The notes beneath the pieces were generated by a model, which was given only the letters and a program-made list of their open reading frames with translations, was not told where the DNA came from and searched no databases. Positions 7,801 to 17,331 of a DNA stretch of 27,934 bases are shown here, one piece after another. Source of the stretch: a virus; the IMG/VR virus record IMGVR_UViG_3300031974_004842, positions 1-27,934 of that record; one strand, 5' to 3'. The position numbers were made by a program, and so were the translations under genes. Positions within the stretch are counted from its first letter, which is position 1. Each line of letters opens with the position of its first letter.

Positions 7801-10800
7801 ATTCAGATTGTGTGATGCTGGTATTGGAGGCACAAACATTGAAAACTATAGTAGAAAAAATTATACAAAGTTAGAAAGCACTGGTAGTGGATATCAATAC
7901 TTCAAATATCCAGAGATTTCTGTTTCTATTAAGTATAGTCCAGTAGGATTTAGTTCAACTACTCAGGTATATCAGGATTTAATTGCAACCCCGGTTGTTA
8001 AAGGAAGTATAATTGATTCTTACTTATACGAGAAAGGGACTGGATATGGATCAACAATTATAAATTTCCAGAAAAAACCGATTATTTCTATAAAAAATGG
8101 AAAAGATGCAGATTTAAGTCCTGTAGTTATTGATGGGTTTATAGAAAATGTCATTATCGGATTTCGTGGAAATGAATACTATTCTGTTCCCAACTTAATA
8201 GTTTCTGATTCTAGTGGTTCAGGAACTGGAGCAGAATTAAGAGCTGTAGTTACTAATAATCAAATAACCGACGTTAAAATAATTAATCCTGGAATTGGTT
8301 ATTCTGCATCATCAACTAAAATAAAAGTAGTTCCATCAGGAAAAAACAGTATTATAGACGTTGATGTAAGAAAATTAACTATTAATGATTCTAATGTAAG
8401 ATTTAGTTCAGGTGAATCTTTAACTGAAGGGACCGATAAATTACAATATTCGGTTGTAAATTATTTTGAAAGATTAAGAAATTCATTTGGTGATACAGGA
8501 AATTTATCTGGTATTATTGGATGGGCATATGACGGAAATCCAATTTATGGTCCAAAAGGAAAATCTGATCCAGAAGATACGTCTTCTGCACTAAAAACTT
8601 TAGAATCTGGGTATACTCTCGATGCATCAAATGTAATTGATAGACCTGCAGGTTTTAGTGATGGACATTTTGTCGAGGATTATGTTTTCGATAACAGTGG
8701 AGATCTAGATGAACACAATGGAAGATATGAAAAAAATGACGATTTTCCAAATGGAATCTATGCCTATCATGCAACTTTAGATTCTTCAAATTCTCCAGAG
8801 TTTCCATATTTTATAGGAAACAAATATAATTCAAAATTTATTGAGCAAAACTTAAATCAATCATATGATTTCAATAATTCCAATATTTTAAGAAATACTT
8901 TCCCATATAAAGTATCTGAAAAAAATGCAGATTATGATTTTATTGATGAATTACAAGATATTTTAGATCAAAAAATAAAGATTAAATCATCTTCTTCGGG
9001 ATTTATAGATAATATTTCGATTATAGGTTCTGGAGATAACTACAAAATTGATGATAAATTAGAATTTAATAATAATGGAACTTCTGGGAGTGGTTTAGAT
9101 GCTGTTATTTCTTCTATAAAAGGAAAAACTATTACTAGCATTGATACTAATTCAGAATTTTTTGAAGACTCTATTTTTTCTTGGAATTCACCAAATCAAA
9201 TAAAAATTTCTATATTACCCCAACACAATCTTTCAAGCTTAGATTATGTAAGCATTTCTGGATTTTCTACAAATCTATCAAAACTGAATGGATTTTATGA
9301 GATACAAGTCCCATCTATTGCTAGTGGAAGATGTTTATCTTCAATAACATCAGCACCTGCTGGACTTACAACAGAAATTTATGTTTCACCAATACCAGAA
9401 CAAGTATCTGTTGGAAGTAGTATTTCTGTTGGTACAGAAACGATGAAAGTTCTTGGTATATTCAGAAATGAAGATATACTTAGAGTTATCAGAGGATCTA
9501 GTGGAGTATCTCATAATTTAGGGACTGCAGTATCATTCTTGCCAGATTCATTTATTATAACAGAAAGTATTGATAAATTTGATTCTAGAGTAGATAATAA
9601 GGTATATTTCAATCCAAAAGAATCTGTTGGAATTTCCACAATAAGTGGAGTTGGATATTCAACATCATTTACTTTTGGACAAATTAATGTAACCAGAGAT
9701 ATTCCATCCAGATCGATTTACATAGAAAATCATCCATTCACAACAAATCAATTAGTAACTTATACTTCGGTGGGAATAAATTTAATTGTATCTACCGATG
9801 GAATAAACACTTTTGACTTACCTTCAAGTCTCTATGTTGTCAATAAGAATTCAAATCTGATTGGAATTAAGACTCAAATTAATAGTTCGGAGTTATTTTT
9901 CCATACGAATGGTGATGATAATGATGAGTACTTGTTTGAATCCAATTACACGCAGATACTAGGAGACGTACAAAAAGATCAAATTACCGTATCTGTTTCC
10001 ACATCACACTCACTTCAGGTTGGTGATACGGTAAAATTAAATGTAGAACCAAATCTTTCGGTTGGCATTGGAACTTCAACAGCAGTCAGAGTTCTTTATA
10101 AGTCGGAAATTGATGCAATTGTCATAAATCCAATTGGATTCAATTCGACTGGAATTAATACAACTACAAATGAAATCACTATCACTGATCACGGATTAGA
10201 AACTGGTGATAAGGTTTATTATAAAGATGATACTTTTGAGTATTTGTCGGGATTTATTGATACTAATGATCAGATCGATACCACTCCTCAAGGTTCTGCT
10301 GCAGAATCTATATTCTTCAAACCTGATGGTACGAAGATGTATATTGTTAGTAGAACTGGAGATGATAAAGTTAATGAGTATGATCTTTCAACACCATGGA
10401 GTCCAAGCACGGCAACATTTACAAATTTTATAGACATTAGTACTGAGCTTACCATTTCAGCCGGAATTTATATTAGAGATGATGGTCTTAAGTTCTGGGT
10501 TTGTGGGTATATAAATGATAGAATATATCAATATTCTATGTCTACTGCATGGGACATCAGTACTGCAAGTTATGATAATGTAAGTTTATATTTTGGGTCT
10601 GGAAATAGTCTAGGATTTGCTCAAGACCTTGCGGAAGGAATTTATTTTAAATATGATGGTACTGTACTTTACATAATTGGAGGAAATGGAACTTCCATTC
10701 ATCAATTAGATCTTTCTACTCCATGGGATATTACAACAGCATCTTATTCTGGAGATTCTACGGGCAGATTAGTTTTTAACTTCCCACCATATAGTAATCC

Positions 10801-13800
10801 TAAGGATATACACATTAATTCTTCTGGCACCATATTATATTGGGTAGGATCTTCCGCCCAATTATACATTTTTGAATTATCAACACCATGGGACATCACA
10901 ACTGGTGTTGAAATTGATAGGTTTGTATTTATAAATCCTGTTCTAACTGGAGTATATGTCTCCCCAGATGAAGAAAATTTCTATATTGTTTCTGCTGCTA
11001 ATGATATAGTTAGAAGATACAGAAGACCATCTCCATTAACCCAATCTGAATATTATATCTTCAAGGTTAATAAAAATAAAATTAATCTCTGTGAGACTTA
11101 TATTGATTCTCAACAAAATCCACCAACTATTGTAAGTTTTGCTTCTACTGGAGGTTCTTCTCAAACATTATCATTAATTAATCCAGAAATTAATCCTATT
11201 CAAAATAATAATCTAGTATTTGATTTATCAGATACATCTTTATCCGGATATAATCTGAAATTTTATTGTGAGAATGATTTTAAAAATGAATTTGTTTCTG
11301 TTGCGACTACCTCAGGATTTACTATTTCTGGAGTGGGAACAGTAGGGGTCTCTAGTACTGCATCATTAACTTTAGAGTATAACTCAATACTCCCGAATGA
11401 TCTTTACTACATATTGGAAAAAACTGGATCTTTATCTGGATATGACAATACTGTACAAAACTATTCAAAAATATCTTATGAAGGTAGTGGATATAATGGT
11501 TCATACTCTATTAGTGGGGTAGGAAATACTACATTTATTATCAATTCCAACAAAACTCCCGAAAAACTCTCATATTCTCCATTAGAATGTGATACTTTAG
11601 AATATACTACAACATCAACTAATGCTGAAGGTCCAGTAAATACAATTGATATATTATCGACTGGAGTGGGATATAAAAAATTACCTACTTTGCAAGGCAC
11701 CAATTCGGACTCTGGAAAAGATTTGATTGTATCTACAGAATCAAGCACTATAGGAGCACAAAAAGAAATAAAAGTTATTAATAACAGATTCACATATTCT
11801 ATAGATAAAACATTAAGACCAAAGACTTTATTGCCAACCTTTATTGAAACTAAAAATTCAAATACATTAGATACTGTAACAGTTATTGATGGTGGAAGTG
11901 GATACTTATCTGCTCCTGATGTAGTTCTTGTAGATCAAGAAACTGGAAATGCTGTAGGTGATGGTTTTTATGAGGTTGTGTTGGCAGGACAAAAAATTCA
12001 ATCTATTAATATCATTAATGAACCAAAAGGACTTCCTGATAATTCAGTCAAAATAATTACAATTAATAATACAAATGGTGTCACTGTTGAGCAAGTACAG
12101 TCTAGTAATACTGGAATCTTTACTTGTCTGATTAGTACACCTACACTTGGATTCCCTATTGATAAATTTTCTGTAGGGGATCAAGTATATGTTGAGGGGA
12201 TACAAAAATCTAGTTCTGATGGTACAGGATTTAACTCTGAAGATTATGATTATAATTTCTTAACTGTGAGTGGATATGATAGTGGTGGATCTCTTGTTGC
12301 AGTAACTTTTGATGTATCTGAAATCACAACAAATACTGGAATAGCAAAAACGATTCAAGATTATTCAGGATATCTTATCAATTCTACAATTTATCCATCC
12401 TTTGAAGTTACTCAAAAAGTATCAGAATTTTTGGTTGGAGAAACTATTTCATCAAATCAGATTGAAAGAGATTTAAAAGTTGTTGATTCTGACCAAAACA
12501 ATTTAAAACTTATTGGAACATATGAATTATCAAATGGTGAAATTTTAGTAGGAAATGAATCTGGAAATAGAGCAACAGTCAAATCAATAACAATCAACTC
12601 TGGACTTTATGATGTAAATTATTCGAATGTTAATGATATTGGTTGGAGTGATGATGTAGGAAAACTAAGTGAAGATTATCAAGTAACTCCTAATAATGAT
12701 TATTATCAAAATTTATCATACTCTATAAAGAGTTCTGTAACTTACAAAGATCAACAATCACCGGTAGAAAATTTAGTACATACGAGTGGACTTAAGAATT
12801 TTGCAGATACTGAATTATCTGTGGGATCTGGAGTAGGTTCTGTAACTGTAAATAGCAGTTTGGATATTTTATATTCTTTAATTGATGATAAGAGAGTAGA
12901 TGCTATTAATAATTTTGATAATGTTTATGACATTGATGTTGTTGCATCAACAGCATCAACATCAAAATCAAATTTCTTGCAATTACAAAATAAGAGATTA
13001 ACTGATTATGTAGAACTTATTGGAAACAATGCCTTGAGAATAGATGACATTTCAAATCTATTCTCAAACTTTGAATCTGAAAGTACAGAATATTTAAATA
13101 TTGAAGAAATTGATGATAAATCTTACTACAATTATCTAATTAGAGTTACAGATTTATCTAATACAAAAATTCAACTGACAGATATAACGATTTTATCCAA
13201 CGTCAATGGTTCCTATATTGTAGAAAATGAATCAATTGTAAATATCGGTTCTACAGATATTCATTTACTTGACGAACAATATGGATCTTTTGAAATCGTT
13301 GAAAATGATTTTGGAGAGGATATTTTAAGATTTATTCCCGTTGATCCATTTAATACTGATTATGACTTAAAAATAATCAGACAAACTTTTAATACTTTAT
13401 CTGCTGGTATTGGTACAACTTCCATTGGATTTGTAAATCTAAATGGTAAAGTGAATGTGGAAAGTACTGGTATTGGTAGCACCACTATAATCGAACTAGA
13501 TCCAAATGAGTTTGAATCTCTTTACATCAATTCTCAGGTTATAAATGAATCTAATGATGATATGAATTATGTGAGATTATACATTTCTCATGATGGGACA
13601 AATACTTTTATTTCAGAATATTATATTGATTCCATTTTATCCAAAACGTTCTCTGGTAACTCAATTGGAACATTCTACTCTAATATAAGTGGAGGAATAT
13701 TATCAATATATCACGAAAATGATTCATCCTCCCCAATTACAATAAGGAGTAATATTGTAGGATTTGGAAATACTTCTGTAGGTATTGGTACTTATCGATA

Positions 13801-16800
13801 TATTCTAGATGGTCAAATTGAAGGAAATGAAAGAAGTGCTGTTTATGAATCAAATTATTATTCTACTGTTTCTGCAGCATCTACAACGATTCAAGTTCTT
13901 GATAGAGGTATTTTTAATGCATCAAAGTGTATAGTTGAAGTAAGTGCTGGATCTACAAAAGCACTGCATCAGGTTATGATGATTTATGACCAAAATGATG
14001 TATACACTCAACAATTGCCCTTCTTGTCCGTATCAGGAATTGGAACATTTGATGAAGCATCGGGAATTGGAACATTTGGTGGGGAAATATCCGGTACTAA
14101 CTTACTACTCAATTTTTATCCAGATGTAAATCAAACTGGACAAATTGATATAGAAGTATTGAGTAAATCTTTATACAATGATTTGGATGTTGTAAATGAG
14201 CCTGAAGAGTTAGTTTATGGACCTGTTACAGAATTGATTGATGAAAAATTCTATAATTCTATTAATGGAGATAGAATCAATAGATTTGATTTTGAAATGA
14301 CTAGTGACGGTATTCCAATATTTTCCAAAACTTTTAATCCAAATTCAGTGTCTCTTGCAGCAACTACTGGAATATTTACTATTCAAAACCATTTCTTCTC
14401 CGATAATGAAGAATTGATTTATACACCTGGAAGTAGTTTTACGGGTATTGCCGCAAGTGCAATGAGATATACTGCAACTGATGAACTTCCTTCTACAGTA
14501 TATGTTGTCAAATTGTCTGAAGATTCATTCCAAATATCTACCACTAGGTCTGGAACAGCAGTTACTTTTACTTCTTTAGGTGGAGGTAATACCCATAGAT
14601 TTACAATGAGTGAAAGAAATACAAAAACTATCATCACAATTGATGATTTAGTTCAGTATCCTATAAGATCTACTAAAATAACCCATACTTTAGATGGAAA
14701 TGTTGGGGGTGGAATTACATCCTCCACTGAAATTTTCTCTTTATCTGGAATTTCTACTATTAATCCAGCAGATATTTTAAGAATTGATGATGAATATATG
14801 CGTGTTGTCAATGTTGGATTTGGAACTACTAATATTGGTCCAATTTCACAAGATGGCACAGAAACTTTAGTCGAAGTTGATAGAGGTTTTGTGGGTTCTT
14901 CCGCAACATCTCATACAGATTCTACACTAGTTAGAATTTATAATGGTGCTTATAATATTGTTGATAATACAATTCACTTTGCAGACGCACCTAGAGGAAA
15001 TCCTCAAATTGAAAAGACAAAACTTAATTTAGACTTTGAAACATCAGACTTTACTGGAAGAGTATTCTTAAGATCTGATTATAGCAATAATAAAATTTAT
15101 GATGATATATCTGATGAATTTACTGGAATAGGAAGAACTTTTGACTTAAAGGTTGGTGGAGCAAATACGACAGGAATAGGGACTATTGGTGGAAGTGGTT
15201 TAGTATTCATTAATAGCATTTATCAATCACCAAAAACAGACAATAATCCCAATCAATTTAATTATGAAATTAATGAAGATCTTGTATCTGGTGTTAGCAC
15301 AGTAGTATTTTCTGGTATTACAAAGTTTGATGACCCAGCAGCATATGTTACATCAGATATTGATATAAACGTTAATGAGATTCCTAGAGGTGGTATTATA
15401 GTTTCTTATGGATCTACACCTGGACTTGGATTTGCACCACTTGTAGGAGCTTCTGTTACTGCTGTTGTTTCTGCAGGATCTATAGTATCAGTAGGATTAG
15501 GTACAACTGATAATCTTGGATCTGGATATAATGGATTAGTTTCTATTGGAATTAGTGTTTATGAAGAAGGTCACACAGGAAATGTTGCGGATATTTCTGC
15601 TAATATAGGAGTCGGTGGAACATTATCATTTACCATTAATGATGGAGGAACAGGTTATAATAATCCACAAATCTTTGTATCCGATCCTTCATATGAAAAT
15701 CTTCCCGTCATTGGTGTTTCTAGATTGGGAGTTGGTGCAACAACAGAAACTGGAATTGGATTGTTGGTTGATGTTGAAGTGGGTGGATCTACTGGAATAG
15801 GTTCTACTTTATTTGAAGTTACTGATTTTAAAATTGCTAGAAATGGTTATTCATTCCAAAGAGGAGATGTATTTAAACCAGTAGGACTAGTAACTGATAA
15901 GTCTTTATCATCTCCATTGTCAGATTTTACAATTACTGTAGTTGATACATATTCCGATAGTTTTGCTGCATGGGAATTTGGAAAATTGGATTATATTGAT
16001 TCCGTTTCCAGTTATCAAGATGGCAAAAGAATTAGATTCCCATTATATTATAATTCTGAATTATTAAGTTTTGAACCTAGAAATGGTGCTCCTGTAGAGG
16101 ATAACTTGGACAATGTACTTATAATCTTTATAAATGGAATTCTACAAGACCCTGGAGTAAATTATTATTTTGAGGGAGGAACTTCTTTTGTATTCACAAC
16201 GGCACCAAAACCAGAGGATAATGTCCAGATTTACTTCTATAAAGGATCTGATGGGGATACTATACTTGTTGATGATATTTTTGAAACTATAAAAGTTGGA
16301 GATGATGTTCAAGTAATAAAAAATAACAAATATACAGAAACTGTAGATCAAGGTGAAAGAGTAATATATGATCTGTCTTTCTCGGATAAATTCCAAACAA
16401 ATCTATATGGTGGAGTTGGAATTGATGATGAAAATATTGAAAAACCACTAACATGGATTAAACAGAAAGCAGGAAAAATCATCAATGAAGAATATGTTTC
16501 TAAGACAAGAGATTCTATTGAAGCATTAGTATTCCCAACTGCAAAAATTATCAAAGATTTTTCAGATACGGATAATGAAATCTTTGTAGATAATGCTCAA
16601 TTTTTCAGATATGAATATAATAATTTGGACATTGATGGAGGTGAAAATTTTAACGCATTAGTCATCAATGGAATTTCGACATCTGCACAAGACTCTATCG
16701 AATTGGTAAGAGATTTTAATGATGTTAACGGATGGTCTGGGATTATTACTGGAATAACAACAGTACCAGGAACGGGTGGTAACCCACTAGCATTGAGATT

Positions 16801-17278
16801 TGAAATTCAACATATCGAAGAGTTTCCTTATAGTTCCGAATTTGAAGTAAATTCGGGTATTTCCACAGGATATCCCGTTTATATTTTTGACACTAGAATT
16901 GGTAGTGGAGTAACTTCAATTGATGATTCTGATTCTGCTATAGTTGGAATCGGAACAAACTTCTTAGATAATGTCTATTATATTTCTGATTGGTCATATA
17001 CTAGTAACGCCAATAAAATTGGTGTCATTACTTGCAATGTAAAATCCGACTCAAATATTATTGGATTATCTTCTATTGGAAATGTTTCCAATCCTGTTGG
17101 AAAATATTCTTGGGGAAGATTATCAAATAATACTCCTGGACTGACAAGACCAAATCCAATATCAATAGGTGTTTCTGGAAACATTGTTTCTGGACTATCA
17201 ACATATCCAACTATTCAAAGAAGGGGTGGAATTAACATAAGAAATACTGGGGCATTAACTAAAGAGATAGATTTATAA
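4817..17278 (+). CDS. 7: Giant gp7-like baseplate wedge protein (4,153 aa)
   Basis: It occupies the T4 gene 7 position between gp6 and gp8. Residues 199-216, 'DFYASKGTEESIRILFNV', match the T4 gp7 segment 'DFYSTKGIEASYKFLFKV' as I recall it (10 of 18 identical). The flanking helices ('VQDIIESQLPSFILEE', 'LFLKEFYKKLKYTF') and strands also fit gp7, which bridges gp6/gp25/gp53 to gp8 and gp10. T4 gp7 is 1,032 residues, so this is about four times longer. The rest is beta-rich modules: four 'IDDEIITY' modules (about 75-140, 310-380, 1515-1575, 3296-3378); five 'NHGF..GE.I.Y' modules (near 840, 956, 1636, 1789, 3189); many 'GGSGY' repeats; a YHYH domain (about 1222-1341); a propeller-like insert (about 1813-2076); and a C-terminal 'FINGILQDPGVNYYF' fibre-type domain. 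There is no signal peptide or membrane segment. The frame is unbroken throughout. Confidence 0.82.
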   Translation: MIQTGFDSRIKVQDIIESQLPSFILEESPNASEFLKQYYISQEYQSGPTDIVDNLDQYLKLDNLTPEVVVDSTTLSADISESDTIISVSSTKGFPNQYGLLKIDDEIITYTSIEDNTFVGCVRGFSGITNYHHTLDQQELIFSTSTSESHTSGSSIQNLSSLFLKEFYKKLKYTFAPGFEDIAFAEDLDVGNFLKRIKDFYASKGTEESIRILFNVIFGETPKVINLEEYLIKSSSSNYVRREIIIAELITGNPLNVEGQTLFKNGDTSTSAPISSVETFTKKGKQFYKLELFIGYDDKSLIEGNFTATPNTKVLESVSIGSSVISVDSTIGFSDSGTLFSGTNTITYTEKSVNQFFGCSGIASPIDATDNIRSDDTYFSYENGDINKKVEFIIFNVISGFVQDDNGRGIHENDPITVKSPGDKINNTGKNFKEIFANSWIYNTRSRYQITDNSSFKLGSKIEKSSLKIGDEIEVLDRNTENVVSTNSYINSIDESANTISVENAPTLASNGLYDVRRKLNKSKSSSVPFEYGDNSIISDVLNVYSEKNEYAYVASNSLPSQENDTISYRTNIELEISSVGISTADNFSDYDALNQVYTSFFVTSVPFFTGDRVYYLPENESLIGLDEGSYYIEVLSGNKFRIYASPYLIGTSNYITFNYSDENNIGNHTFVLYSQRSLEIGNENLLKKFPLEKNIKKGSGEETTPGKVGMLINGVEILNYKSKDLIYYGPLSSSNVISGGEDYDVINPPQIEVGSYLGVGTTAKIQPVISGSFEKIYVDSQDYDIENIVSINISGGNGSGVNIEPVLKKKFRSVSFDSKEFSNGGGVSTTTNQIQFLTDHNFIDGQEIIYTPVGSNSISIGTDLSSSSSVPSGASFYVQVDNNSTITLYNSLSDQQSQTNPVGIYSGSLGTHRFTSSKSKNQLDSIKILDGGSGYTNRKLIVEPSGISTFNDTITFKNHGFNDGEIIEYEYETSAISGISTNNQHYVLKVSDDAFRLCDAGIGGTNIENYSRKNYTKLESTGSGYQYFKYPEISVSIKYSPVGFSSTTQVYQDLIATPVVKGSIIDSYLYEKGTGYGSTIINFQKKPIISIKNGKDADLSPVVIDGFIENVIIGFRGNEYYSVPNLIVSDSSGSGTGAELRAVVTNNQITDVKIINPGIGYSASSTKIKVVPSGKNSIIDVDVRKLTINDSNVRFSSGESLTEGTDKLQYSVVNYFERLRNSFGDTGNLSGIIGWAYDGNPIYGPKGKSDPEDTSSALKTLESGYTLDASNVIDRPAGFSDGHFVEDYVFDNSGDLDEHNGRYEKNDDFPNGIYAYHATLDSSNSPEFPYFIGNKYNSKFIEQNLNQSYDFNNSNILRNTFPYKVSEKNADYDFIDELQDILDQKIKIKSSSSGFIDNISIIGSGDNYKIDDKLEFNNNGTSGSGLDAVISSIKGKTITSIDTNSEFFEDSIFSWNSPNQIKISILPQHNLSSLDYVSISGFSTNLSKLNGFYEIQVPSIASGRCLSSITSAPAGLTTEIYVSPIPEQVSVGSSISVGTETMKVLGIFRNEDILRVIRGSSGVSHNLGTAVSFLPDSFIITESIDKFDSRVDNKVYFNPKESVGISTISGVGYSTSFTFGQINVTRDIPSRSIYIENHPFTTNQLVTYTSVGINLIVSTDGINTFDLPSSLYVVNKNSNLIGIKTQINSSELFFHTNGDDNDEYLFESNYTQILGDVQKDQITVSVSTSHSLQVGDTVKLNVEPNLSVGIGTSTAVRVLYKSEIDAIVINPIGFNSTGINTTTNEITITDHGLETGDKVYYKDDTFEYLSGFIDTNDQIDTTPQGSAAESIFFKPDGTKMYIVSRTGDDKVNEYDLSTPWSPSTATFTNFIDISTELTISAGIYIRDDGLKFWVCGYINDRIYQYSMSTAWDISTASYDNVSLYFGSGNSLGFAQDLAEGIYFKYDGTVLYIIGGNGTSIHQLDLSTPWDITTASYSGDSTGRLVFNFPPYSNPKDIHINSSGTILYWVGSSAQLYIFELSTPWDITTGVEIDRFVFINPVLTGVYVSPDEENFYIVSAANDIVRRYRRPSPLTQSEYYIFKVNKNKINLCETYIDSQQNPPTIVSFASTGGSSQTLSLINPEINPIQNNNLVFDLSDTSLSGYNLKFYCENDFKNEFVSVATTSGFTISGVGTVGVSSTASLTLEYNSILPNDLYYILEKTGSLSGYDNTVQNYSKISYEGSGYNGSYSISGVGNTTFIINSNKTPEKLSYSPLECDTLEYTTTSTNAEGPVNTIDILSTGVGYKKLPTLQGTNSDSGKDLIVSTESSTIGAQKEIKVINNRFTYSIDKTLRPKTLLPTFIETKNSNTLDTVTVIDGGSGYLSAPDVVLVDQETGNAVGDGFYEVVLAGQKIQSINIINEPKGLPDNSVKIITINNTNGVTVEQVQSSNTGIFTCLISTPTLGFPIDKFSVGDQVYVEGIQKSSSDGTGFNSEDYDYNFLTVSGYDSGGSLVAVTFDVSEITTNTGIAKTIQDYSGYLINSTIYPSFEVTQKVSEFLVGETISSNQIERDLKVVDSDQNNLKLIGTYELSNGEILVGNESGNRATVKSITINSGLYDVNYSNVNDIGWSDDVGKLSEDYQVTPNNDYYQNLSYSIKSSVTYKDQQSPVENLVHTSGLKNFADTELSVGSGVGSVTVNSSLDILYSLIDDKRVDAINNFDNVYDIDVVASTASTSKSNFLQLQNKRLTDYVELIGNNALRIDDISNLFSNFESESTEYLNIEEIDDKSYYNYLIRVTDLSNTKIQLTDITILSNVNGSYIVENESIVNIGSTDIHLLDEQYGSFEIVENDFGEDILRFIPVDPFNTDYDLKIIRQTFNTLSAGIGTTSIGFVNLNGKVNVESTGIGSTTIIELDPNEFESLYINSQVINESNDDMNYVRLYISHDGTNTFISEYYIDSILSKTFSGNSIGTFYSNISGGILSIYHENDSSSPITIRSNIVGFGNTSVGIGTYRYILDGQIEGNERSAVYESNYYSTVSAASTTIQVLDRGIFNASKCIVEVSAGSTKALHQVMMIYDQNDVYTQQLPFLSVSGIGTFDEASGIGTFGGEISGTNLLLNFYPDVNQTGQIDIEVLSKSLYNDLDVVNEPEELVYGPVTELIDEKFYNSINGDRINRFDFEMTSDGIPIFSKTFNPNSVSLAATTGIFTIQNHFFSDNEELIYTPGSSFTGIAASAMRYTATDELPSTVYVVKLSEDSFQISTTRSGTAVTFTSLGGGNTHRFTMSERNTKTIITIDDLVQYPIRSTKITHTLDGNVGGGITSSTEIFSLSGISTINPADILRIDDEYMRVVNVGFGTTNIGPISQDGTETLVEVDRGFVGSSATSHTDSTLVRIYNGAYNIVDNTIHFADAPRGNPQIEKTKLNLDFETSDFTGRVFLRSDYSNNKIYDDISDEFTGIGRTFDLKVGGANTTGIGTIGGSGLVFINSIYQSPKTDNNPNQFNYEINEDLVSGVSTVVFSGITKFDDPAAYVTSDIDINVNEIPRGGIIVSYGSTPGLGFAPLVGASVTAVVSAGSIVSVGLGTTDNLGSGYNGLVSIGISVYEEGHTGNVADISANIGVGGTLSFTINDGGTGYNNPQIFVSDPSYENLPVIGVSRLGVGATTETGIGLLVDVEVGGSTGIGSTLFEVTDFKIARNGYSFQRGDVFKPVGLVTDKSLSSPLSDFTITVVDTYSDSFAAWEFGKLDYIDSVSSYQDGKRIRFPLYYNSELLSFEPRNGAPVEDNLDNVLIIFINGILQDPGVNYYFEGGTSFVFTTAPKPEDNVQIYFYKGSDGDTILVDDIFETIKVGDDVQVIKNNKYTETVDQGERVIYDLSFSDKFQTNLYGGVGIDDENIEKPLTWIKQKAGKIINEEYVSKTRDSIEALVFPTAKIIKDFSDTDNEIFVDNAQFFRYEYNNLDIDGGENFNALVINGISTSAQDSIELVRDFNDVNGWSGIITGITTVPGTGGNPLALRFEIQHIEEFPYSSEFEVNSGISTGYPVYIFDTRIGSGVTSIDDSDSAIVGIGTNFLDNVYYISDWSYTSNANKIGVITCNVKSDSNIIGLSSIGNVSNPVGKYSWGRLSNNTPGLTRPNPISIGVSGNIVSGLSTYPTIQRRGGINIRNTGALTKEIDL
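8480..8840 (+). other. YHYH-type domain inside the gp7-like protein
   Basis: Residues about 1222-1341 of the giant protein contain, in order, 'GWAYDGNPIYGP', 'DLDEHNGRYEKND', 'GIYAYHATLD' and 'FPYFIG'. This is the signature order of the YHYH family, known mainly from bacterial extracellular proteins, whose namesake Tyr-His-Tyr-His appears here as Y-A-Y-H. Function is unknown for the family. Here it is likely a surface-exposed structural or binding domain. Confidence 0.7.
10260..11044 (+). repeat. Propeller-like 'LSTPWDI' repeats inserted in the gp7-like protein
   Basis: Residues about 1813-2076 contain five tandem units of the form 'GIyFk.DGt.lYiv......v..Y.LSTPWDisTAs'. The 'LSTPW' motif codons recur at 10382, 10535, 10709 and 10874, that is every 51, 58 and 55 codons; a fifth unit ends without the motif. 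Alternation of 'DGT.lY' strands with turns is typical of beta-propeller blades. The insert separates 'DHGLETGDKVYYKDD' from 'YYIFKVNKNKINLC', which are adjacent in the other copies of that module. Confidence 0.72.
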
Positions 17279-17306
17279 ATTTACCATAATACATTCAAAA
17301 AGATAT

Positions 17307-17314
17307 TATAAATA
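17307..17314 (+). promoter_or_regulatory. T4-type late promoter upstream of gp8
   Basis: An exact TATAAATA lies in the 53-base gap after the giant gene, 17 bases before the gp8 ATG at 17332. It continues as TATAAATATCTAAA, the same 14 bases seen at 26427. The box also lies within an inverted repeat, GATATT (17302-17307) and AATATC (17311-17316). Confidence 0.78.
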
Positions 17315-17331
17315 TCTAAAAAACTATTAAT

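Noticed and set aside
11476-11793. Minus-strand frame of about 100 codons within the giant gene
   Set aside because: One of several antisense frames expected by chance in a very long A+T-rich gene. The forward frame is unbroken and clearly coding.
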